Under the pieces are notes generated by a model that saw only the letters and a list, made by a program, of their open reading frames with translations, was not told the origin of the DNA and searched no databases. From Lachnospiraceae bacterium (GTDB lineage Bacteria > Bacillota > Clostridia > Lachnospirales > Lachnospiraceae): DNA of 59,053 bases. The stretch's first letter is position 1; every line of letters starts with the position of its first letter. Shown here one piece after another: positions 53,264 to 59,053 of the stretch. The stretch is taken from positions 1 through 59,053 of the forward strand of contig JAAWNY010000013.1 of assembly GCA_022799175.1 (NCBI GenBank). The letters are read 5' to 3'. The translations under genes and the position numbers were made by a program.

Positions 53264-54358
53264 ATGAAAAAGGTAAAAAGATTGACAGCAGTATTGATGA
53301 TTGGTGCAATGACATTGGCTTTGGTGGCGTGTGGTGGCAAACAGGAGGCGGTGTCCACGACGGCGGCGCCGGCTCCCACTCAGGCGGAAAGCGCCAAAGA
53401 GGAAACCAAAGCTGAGGGAAAAGAGACTCAGGCAGAAGCAGCAGATACAGAGAAAAAGGATAGTTATACTTTTGGTTATATTGCCTATGATATGACGGAT
53501 ATCTGGAATGAGTATGCGTCAAAAGCCTTTGAGTATGCGGCCAGTCAGGCAGATGTGGAGGTCAAGACCATTGTTTTGGATTCGAAGAACAGTTTGGAAG
53601 AATCGGTGACAGCGATGGAATCTTTGATTCAACAGGAGGTAGATGGTATCTCTATCTTCCCCATTTCCACGGAGCAAGGAGCACAGCTGGTTAAGATGGC
53701 AAATGAAGCGGGAATTCCGGTGACCGTAGAAAATTTTGCCATGGATATTGAGGATCCGGGCGATTATATTGCTTCTGTGGCCTGTGAATATGATCAGATC
53801 GGTTATGCGGCCATCAAGTATATTGCAGAGAACAAGCCGGGAGCAAAAGTGTTCTTCTGTGCGGGACAGCAGGGAGCGGGTGTCTATGAGAAATATCAGG
53901 AGGGTGTAGATCGCGCTCTGGCGGAGTTGGGAGATCAGGTGGAAGTCGTGGCTACCCTTCATGGCGATTGGCTGACGGATAAAGCCTACAATGTGACCAC
54001 AGATTTTATCTCCACCGGAGAGGAGTTCGACTATATCTTTGCCAACAACGATATGATGGCGCAAGGATGTTTCCAAGCGCTTAAGGATGCAGGGATGGAT
54101 GATATTCCGATCGTTTCCACGGGAGGATCACCAGACGGATATCAGATGTTGGTGGATGGGATTGAGGCTGCCAATATGACCGCTTCCGTCTCGATTCAAG
54201 GAGTTCAGACTTTTAAGAATTTGTACGATTCGGTGGTAGAGGGAAAGACTCCGGAGAAGTTTGTATCGCTTCCGGTTATTCCGGTATCGGCGGATAAGCT
54301 GGATGAGTTTATTGCCTGGGACAATTATGAAGCAGCTTACAATTTCGTTTACAAATAA
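53264..54358 (+). CDS. Sugar ABC substrate-binding lipoprotein (RbsB-like)
   Basis: A 364-residue exported lipoprotein of the ribose/galactose (periplasmic-binding protein 4/type I) family. Lipobox LALVAC puts the lipidated Cys at residue 23; a Thr/Ala/Glu-rich linker runs to about 65. The ligand domain is typical: YTFGYIAYDMTDIWNEYASKAFEYAA (part), LIQQEVDGISIFPISTEQG, VFFCAGQQGAGVYEKYQEGVDRAL, FDYIFANNDMMAQGCFQALKDAG and VSTGGSPDGYQML. It pairs with the ATPase/permease that follow. AGGAGG precedes the ATG; a terminator-like hairpin after the stop would lift its expression over the downstream genes. Confidence 0.9.
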   Translation: MKKVKRLTAVLMIGAMTLALVACGGKQEAVSTTAAPAPTQAESAKEETKAEGKETQAEAADTEKKDSYTFGYIAYDMTDIWNEYASKAFEYAASQADVEVKTIVLDSKNSLEESVTAMESLIQQEVDGISIFPISTEQGAQLVKMANEAGIPVTVENFAMDIEDPGDYIASVACEYDQIGYAAIKYIAENKPGAKVFFCAGQQGAGVYEKYQEGVDRALAELGDQVEVVATLHGDWLTDKAYNVTTDFISTGEEFDYIFANNDMMAQGCFQALKDAGMDDIPIVSTGGSPDGYQMLVDGIEAANMTASVSIQGVQTFKNLYDSVVEGKTPEKFVSLPVIPVSADKLDEFIAWDNYEAAYNFVYK

Positions 54359-54380
54359 TCGAAAATCAGGACAGTAAAGC

Positions 54381-54416
54381 AAAGGCTGCCGGCAGGGTTT
54401 GCGCGGCAGCCTTTTT
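54381..54416 (+). terminator. Partial terminator between binding protein and ATPase
   Basis: AAAGGCTGCCG (54381-54391) pairs with CGGCAGCCTTT (54404-54414) around a 12-nt loop, then TTGG. The stem is strong and the T-run short, as in importer operons where the binding protein is made in excess. Confidence 0.7.
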
Positions 54417-54436
54417 GGATATCTGGAGGTGATGGA

Positions 54437-55960
54437 ATGAATATGACAGAGAAAAGGACACCGATCCTGAAAATGCAGGATATCACCAAGGAATTTTCTG
54501 GCGTATATGCCCTGTCCGGCATTACATTGGATCTGTATCCGTCGGAAGTGCACTGCCTGGTGGGAGAGAATGGGGCAGGAAAGTCAACGATGATGAAAAT
54601 ACTGAGTGGCGCTTATACTCCCAGCGGAGGAAGTATCTTTATGGATGGGCAGACATACAAGACGCTGAATCCGGTTCTGTCTAAGGAATTAGGAATCAAT
54701 ATCGTATATCAGGAAAATGATTTGGTGCCCAGCATGAATGTAGCAGAAAATATTTATGTAGGGAATGAAAAAACGAATTCTCTGGGGTTTGTAGATTTTA
54801 AGACTATGGTCAGTGAAACTACAAGACAGATGGAGGAGCTGAATATCGAGATTGATCCGCTAGTTAAAATTGAGGATCTATCCGTATCCGATCAGCAGTT
54901 TGTGAAAATTTTAAAAGCACTTTCTGTAGAGCCAAGGATTTTGATTATGGATGAGCCGACTTCCATGTTCAATGTGGAGGATGCGTCTAAGGTTCTGGAA
55001 CTGGTACGGACCATTGCGGCTAAGGGAATCGGCATTATCTATATTTCTCATTTTCTGGAGGAAATCCGGCAGATTGCAGATCGGGTTACGGTAATTCGGG
55101 ATGGGGCTGTCATCAATACTTATGAGAATCCCAACCGAGATATCAAGATATCAACGATGACGCGCGATATGGTAGGCCGTCCGGTGGATACCTTCTACCA
55201 GAAGGAGCATCATCCAATAGGGGATGTGATGTTGGAGATTCGGGAGCTTCAGATTGCAAAAAATAGTCCAAAGATTAGCTTTTCGGTACGCAGAGGAGAG
55301 ATCCTTGGTATGGCCGGCATGGTGGGGGCGGGGCGGACGGAGATTGTACGAGCGATTACTGGAGCAGATCGCCGGTGGGGCGGAGAGATTCTGGTAAATG
55401 GAAAAAATGTGGAGATTCGGAATCCGGCAGAGAGTATTGAGCATGGTTTTGCCCATATCACGGAAGACCGGCAAGAACTGGGATTGATGCTTGGCGGCAG
55501 TGTGCTGGAGAATGCGACGATTGTGGGATTGGGAAGGAAAATCAAGGGATTTTTTGTCAATATTCGCAAACATCCAGCTCTGATTGAACCATTGGTAGAA
55601 AAGCTGCGAATCAAAGTTCCTGATGTATGGACGGAGGTGGTGTATCTATCTGGTGGAAATCAGCAGAAGGTGGTTCTGGCAAAATGGCTGTTTGCTGAAC
55701 AGGAAATCTATATTTTTGATGAGCCGACAAGAGGAATTGACGTCAATGCTAAGGCAGAGTTTTATAAGCAGATGTCTGCACTTACGAAGCAGGGAAAATG
55801 CATTATCATGATCAGTTCAGATATGCCAGAATTGATTTCTATGAGTGACCGGGTGTTGGTGATCCGGGATGGCGCTATCAAAGCAGAGCTCACAGAAGAA
55901 AGAATCACAGAACAGGAGATCATAAAAGAGGCTTTAGGAGGCGGGAAAGATGAAGCATAA
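54437..55960 (+). CDS. Sugar ABC importer ATPase, RbsA/MglA type (double domain)
   Basis: A 507-residue protein with two fused ABC cassettes. The first has Walker A GENGAGKSTMMK, Q-loop VYQENDLVPSM, a weak signature LSVSDQQFVKILKAL and Walker B ILIMDEPTSMF. The second has an atypical Walker A (GMVGAGRTEIVRAI), signature LSGGNQQKVVLAKWL and Walker B IYIFDEPTRGID. This asymmetric pattern is normal for RbsA/MglA/XylG. It energises the permease at 55950, which overlaps it by 11 nt. GGAGGTG precedes the ATG. Confidence 0.95.
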   Translation: MNMTEKRTPILKMQDITKEFSGVYALSGITLDLYPSEVHCLVGENGAGKSTMMKILSGAYTPSGGSIFMDGQTYKTLNPVLSKELGINIVYQENDLVPSMNVAENIYVGNEKTNSLGFVDFKTMVSETTRQMEELNIEIDPLVKIEDLSVSDQQFVKILKALSVEPRILIMDEPTSMFNVEDASKVLELVRTIAAKGIGIIYISHFLEEIRQIADRVTVIRDGAVINTYENPNRDIKISTMTRDMVGRPVDTFYQKEHHPIGDVMLEIRELQIAKNSPKISFSVRRGEILGMAGMVGAGRTEIVRAITGADRRWGGEILVNGKNVEIRNPAESIEHGFAHITEDRQELGLMLGGSVLENATIVGLGRKIKGFFVNIRKHPALIEPLVEKLRIKVPDVWTEVVYLSGGNQQKVVLAKWLFAEQEIYIFDEPTRGIDVNAKAEFYKQMSALTKQGKCIIMISSDMPELISMSDRVLVIRDGAIKAELTEERITEQEIIKEALGGGKDEA

Positions 55961-56894
55961 GAAAAAGTTGCTGAAAGACCAGAGGATTCTGCTGGCCCTG
56001 GTGATTTTGCTGATTGTGGCAGTGGTTTCCATAATTAATCCCCGGTTTATTGCGGTGAAAAATCTGATTACCATTTTTCAGCAGATTTCCGTTATCGGTA
56101 TCCTGACTATGGCGATGAGTATGCTGCTGATTGGCGGCGGAATCGATCTGTCCATTGGCAATATTATGGTGCTTTCAGGAGTGGTGATGGCCAGAATCTT
56201 GGGGGATGGGGGAAATGTGTTGACAGCGGTAGCTGTGGGAGTAATGGTAGGCATTGCTTGCGGATTGCTGAATGGAGCGGTGATTGCTAAGAGTAAATGT
56301 ATTCCTTTGATTATTACTCTGGGAACGAGCCAAGTGTTTTACGGGCTCGCACTGACTATCTCCGGAGGACGAATCATGAGCTTTGGGGGAGCTTTCAATG
56401 CGGTGGGGAAGACGCGTCTGTTTGATGTGTTTCCTGTGATGCTTTTTGTGCTCATATTTATGGTAGTGGTATCTTATGTGTTGATGAATCGGACTCGGTT
56501 TGGGAGACGTATTGTGGCTATTGGAGGAAATGAAAAGAATGCATTTTTATCAGGAATTCATGTCATGAAATATAAGATTTTTATCTATGGAATTGCTGGT
56601 TTTTTCTGTTCAATTGCCGCGATTATTTTTTCTGCGAGAATCGATTCCATTACAGCGAATGCCGGTGCCGGTTATGAGACCAGTGCACTTACTGCCGCCA
56701 TCATTGGGGGAGTTACCTTTGATGGTGGAAAAGGAACCATATCCGGAGCGTTTTTGGGATGCGTACTGATGGGAGTAATCAGCAATGCTATGAATATTTT
56801 GCAGGTAGAAACGTATATTCAGACAATCATTACAGGCGGAATTATCGTCAGTGCCGTAGTACTTAGTAATATCAATAATATGAAGAAAAAATAG
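55950..56894 (+). CDS. Sugar ABC importer permease, RbsC type
   Basis: A 314-residue permease of the ribose/xylose/galactose family. It has about ten helices, a basic N-terminus (MKHKKKLLKDQ), GGGIDLSIGNIMVLSGVVMA, the coupling motif FGRRIVAIGGNEKNAFLSGI and NAGAGYETSALTAAIIGGVTFDGGKGTISGAFLG (seen in part), all diagnostic. It overlaps the ATPase gene by 11 nt, which implies translational coupling, and the dehydrogenase starts 14 nt after its stop. Sugar identity is not readable; inositol, allulose and similar polyols use this family. Confidence 0.93.
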   Translation: MKHKKKLLKDQRILLALVILLIVAVVSIINPRFIAVKNLITIFQQISVIGILTMAMSMLLIGGGIDLSIGNIMVLSGVVMARILGDGGNVLTAVAVGVMVGIACGLLNGAVIAKSKCIPLIITLGTSQVFYGLALTISGGRIMSFGGAFNAVGKTRLFDVFPVMLFVLIFMVVVSYVLMNRTRFGRRIVAIGGNEKNAFLSGIHVMKYKIFIYGIAGFFCSIAAIIFSARIDSITANAGAGYETSALTAAIIGGVTFDGGKGTISGAFLGCVLMGVISNAMNILQVETYIQTIITGGIIVSAVVLSNINNMKKK

Positions 56895-56908
56895 GAGGAG
56901 GTGTGAGC

Positions 56909-57949
56909 ATGATTAAAATAGCGATTATCGGAGCCGGATTCATGGGACAGAATCATGCCGACGCGTACAATGATATTAAGGACGCAGAAGTGGTGGCAGT
57001 ATATGATAAAAATGAGCAGTTGGCAAAAGAATTTGCGATAAAAACAGACTGTCTTGCATTTACGGACTTTGAGGAAATGGCAGAAAAGATAACGTTTGAT
57101 GTGGCAGATATTTGTCTGCCTACCTATCTTCATGAAGAATATACGATCAGGAGTGCTCAAAAGGGAAAACACATTTTTTGTGAAAAGCCGGTGACGCTTA
57201 GTGTAGATTCCCTGGACAGAATGATCGCAGAAACAGAAAAGGCCGGAGTGAAAATGATGGTAGGACAGGTGCTCCGCTTCTGGCCGGAATATGTGGAGGC
57301 CAAGAGACGATACCAGAGCAAAGAGCTGGGAGAGTTGAACTATGTATTTGCCGCCCGCCTTTCCGAGCATCCAGCCTGGAGTTCCTGGTACAGATTGCCC
57401 CAGAACAGCGGCGGCGGTTTGTTGGATCTTCATCTGCATGATATCGACTTTTTGTGCTGGATGTTAGGAAAGGTAGAAAGCGTATATGCGGCAGGAAAAC
57501 AAAATGCGGATGGATGCTGGAATTTTGTTAGTAGTACGCTACGTTTTCCATCGGGAATTTCAGCTTCGGTTCAGGGAGTAATTGAGATGGAAAAGGGGTA
57601 TCCCTTTACAATGGAGCTTCGTCTGGCAGGGAGCCGCCAGACGTATGAGTATGCGATGCGATCCGGGGCAAATTTAGAAAATCGGGAATCTTCTCAACGG
57701 AGAACGGCTGTCTATGAAAAGGGAAAAATCGCTGAGCTTCCAGTGGAGGAACGGGATCCCTATACGATTGAATTAGAGCATTTTGTCCAGTGTATTGCAG
57801 AGAAAAGAGATTCTGATGTGATTTCTATGGAACAAGTGCGAGAGGTACTTTGTACGATAGAGGCTTTGAGAGTGTCGCTAAAGACAGGAGAAGTGGTAAG
57901 AGTTGATTACAGAAGCCCTGGCGAACGGTCGGAAAGGGGGAAGGGGTAA
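56909..57949 (+). CDS. Gfo/Idh/MocA-family dehydrogenase
   Basis: A 346-residue NAD(P)-dependent oxidoreductase of the glucose-fructose oxidoreductase/inositol dehydrogenase family. Rossmann motif IAIIGAGFMGQNHADAY at the start, the EKP motif in HIFCEKPVTLSVDSL, then the alpha/beta C-terminal domain with GGGLLDLHLHDIDFLCWMLG (catalytic HDID) typical of the group. It probably oxidises a sugar, inositol or glycoside at a ring carbon. A GTG at 56903 is in frame, but GGAGG and the family start favour ATG 56909. Its stop overlaps the next start (TAATG), so the two are coupled. Confidence 0.93.
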   Translation: MIKIAIIGAGFMGQNHADAYNDIKDAEVVAVYDKNEQLAKEFAIKTDCLAFTDFEEMAEKITFDVADICLPTYLHEEYTIRSAQKGKHIFCEKPVTLSVDSLDRMIAETEKAGVKMMVGQVLRFWPEYVEAKRRYQSKELGELNYVFAARLSEHPAWSSWYRLPQNSGGGLLDLHLHDIDFLCWMLGKVESVYAAGKQNADGCWNFVSSTLRFPSGISASVQGVIEMEKGYPFTMELRLAGSRQTYEYAMRSGANLENRESSQRRTAVYEKGKIAELPVEERDPYTIELEHFVQCIAEKRDSDVISMEQVREVLCTIEALRVSLKTGEVVRVDYRSPGERSERGKG

Positions 57950-58806
57950 TGAAAACAGGATTCAGTATGTTCTCTTTTTCTGAGGATGCCAGGCTAGAGG
58001 AAATATTTCCAGTAATTAAGGCGGCTGGATATGACGGGGTGGAGCCGGTCTTAAGTGACGGAGGTTATTTAAGACATGACAGTACAGATCAGGAGATTAT
58101 GAACATTCGCCATCTGGCACAAGAGCTGGGACTGGAGATTCCGAGTGTAGGGGTTTGGTCATTATGGGAGAATAATTTGGTATCAGAAGACAGCACAGTC
58201 TGCAGAAAAGGTATGGATATCGTGAAAAAGCAGATTCATTGTGCATCGCTGATGGGAGCGGATACGATTCTGGTGGTTCCTGGCTATGTGGGGTGTGATT
58301 TTGCCGTCCGGCAGGAGAGAGTGCGATATGATAAGGCGTACGAGCGGTGCGTGAAGGTTTTTCGGGAGCTGGCAACATTTGCAGAACAGGCGAAGGTGCA
58401 TATTGGGATTGAGAATGTATGGAACCGGTTTTTGTTGTCGCCGCTGGAGATGAGACGGTTGTTGGATGAGGTAGGATCGGAGTATGTGAATGCTTATTTT
58501 GACGTAGGCAATATCATGTATGTAGGATATCCGGAAGATTGGATTGCCATATTGGCAGAGCGGATCAAAAAAATTCATCTCTGTGATTTCCGCAGGCAGC
58601 AGGCCGGGATGGGAGCTTTTGTGGATTTGTTTGCTGGAGATGTGGATTTTGTGAAGGTGACAGAAGCGCTCCGAGAGATTGGGTATGATGATTATCTGAT
58701 TCTGGAGATGTTGCCTAATTATAAGCAATTTCCAGAGATGGCAATCTGGTCGAATAAACCGGCGCTGGATCGAATTTGTAGAATGGTATCAGTGTCATTT
58801 AGATAA
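57949..58806 (+). CDS. Sugar phosphate isomerase/epimerase (TIM barrel), second copy
   Basis: A 285-residue xylose-isomerase-like protein, distantly related to the one at 52358. The metal residues appear in GYDGVEPVLS, VHIGIENVWNRFLLSPLEM, VNAYFDVGNIMYVGYPED, KKIHLCDFRRQ and YLILEMLPNY. Together with the dehydrogenase it could convert a 3-keto- or inosose-type product. The start overlaps the dehydrogenase stop. The last residues SVSFR and the TAA stop lie inside the left end of hairpin element copy F, so the original C-terminus was probably different and the reading frame was closed by the element. Confidence 0.87.
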   Translation: MKTGFSMFSFSEDARLEEIFPVIKAAGYDGVEPVLSDGGYLRHDSTDQEIMNIRHLAQELGLEIPSVGVWSLWENNLVSEDSTVCRKGMDIVKKQIHCASLMGADTILVVPGYVGCDFAVRQERVRYDKAYERCVKVFRELATFAEQAKVHIGIENVWNRFLLSPLEMRRLLDEVGSEYVNAYFDVGNIMYVGYPEDWIAILAERIKKIHLCDFRRQQAGMGAFVDLFAGDVDFVKVTEALREIGYDDYLILEMLPNYKQFPEMAIWSNKPALDRICRMVSVSFR

Positions 58807-59053
58807 GGAAACGAGAAAATCAGCCAAGGAAGAGGGGCGAGAAGCCATCGAAAATGGTCTGTGAATTTTGACTTTGTAGAGATTTAGAAGTCCTTAAATC
58901 CCTGAATTGAGCGTTGAAACGAAAATATACACTGTCTGAGCGGAGCGAGTTCGTATATTTTCGTTTCGTTTTTAGCAAAAGTCAGGGGTTTTAGGAATTC
59001 TTAATCTCGAAACCGAAAAAAGGAACAGACCATTTTCGATGGCTTCTCGCCCC
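58789..59053. repeat. Long-hairpin interspersed element, copy F (runs off the window)
   Basis: Full form like copy B. The left terminus CAGTGTCATTTAGATAAGG starts at 58790. Arm 58834-58862 is the exact reverse complement of 59025-59053 over 29 nt, around the copy-specific GCCATCGAAAATGG. Two inverted modules and an apical hairpin (about 58916-58968, with GAGCGGAGCGAG) lie between. The right outer end is beyond the window. Its first codons end the gene at 57949. Confidence 0.85.

Overview
The window looks like chromosome of a low-to-mid GC, strictly fermentative Clostridia, most like Lachnospiraceae. The signs are strong AGGAGG-type ribosome sites, TTGACA/TATAAT promoters with 17-nt spacers, choline-binding-type cell-wall repeat proteins, DUF1292, a serC-serA-DUF1015 operon, an MalT/MapP-type maltose PTS, and CoA-ester reduction by an acyl-CoA dehydrogenase with EtfAB. 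I see no rRNA, tRNA, CRISPR array, prophage or intact IS element. Most genes run on the + strand. Layout: 1-837 is the 5' part of a minus-strand multi-spanning transporter. 1039-3455 holds a membrane acyltransferase, a HAD phosphatase, a decayed MATE-pump fragment and a small secreted cell-wall-repeat protein. 3841-8917 has an M18 aminopeptidase, gltX and a GH31 alpha-glucosidase. 8935-17599 is a maltose/maltodextrin locus: a LacI regulator, DUF554, a three-domain PTS permease, a MapP-like phosphatase, malQ and a GH13 alpha-glucosidase. The PTS should deliver maltose-6'-phosphate, the MapP-like enzyme free maltose, and MalQ plus the glucosidases glucose. 18399-22535 carries a UvrD-like helicase, a corrinoid adenosyltransferase, DUF1292 and a second cell-wall-repeat protein. 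22772-30989 is an amino-acid biosynthesis block: leuB, ilvD, ilvB, serC, serA, DUF1015. 31372-43104 is the most coherent accessory system: an FMN flavoprotein, a LysR regulator, then a run of DASS transporter, class III CoA-transferase, enoyl-CoA hydratase/isomerase family, acyl-CoA dehydrogenase, EtfB, EtfA, SSS symporter and acyl-CoA ligase. Its parts list matches the cai/fix carnitine genes and the car caffeate-reduction genes, so it probably activates and reduces (or oxidises) a small carboxylate as its CoA ester; the substrate is unknown. A 16-bp ATAACCTG-type palindrome lies at exactly the same distance (47 nt) from the -10 boxes of both the flavoprotein promoter and the transporter promoter, which places it near -66 and makes it a strong candidate LysR site. 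43140-44858 has two minus-strand phosphoesterases (calcineurin type and PHP type). 45174-49898 is an SsuABC/TauABC-like importer with an unusual amidohydrolase and a LacI regulator. 49930-50832 is an intracellular-type subtilisin. 51072-58806 is a ROK regulator followed by a sugar locus: two TIM-barrel isomerase/epimerases, an RbsBAC-type ABC importer and a Gfo/Idh/MocA dehydrogenase. The item that best fits an undescribed system is a family of interspersed long-hairpin elements (copies near 3500, 17757, 18155, 21011, 31016 and 58789). They have conserved termini (GCAATGTCATTTAGATAA), internal arms whose sequence differs between copies but stays self-complementary within a copy, an optional apical hairpin, and in one copy an 8-9 bp flanking direct repeat that looks like a target-site duplication. 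They lie just downstream of genes, and one supplies the last codons and stop of the gene it adjoins.
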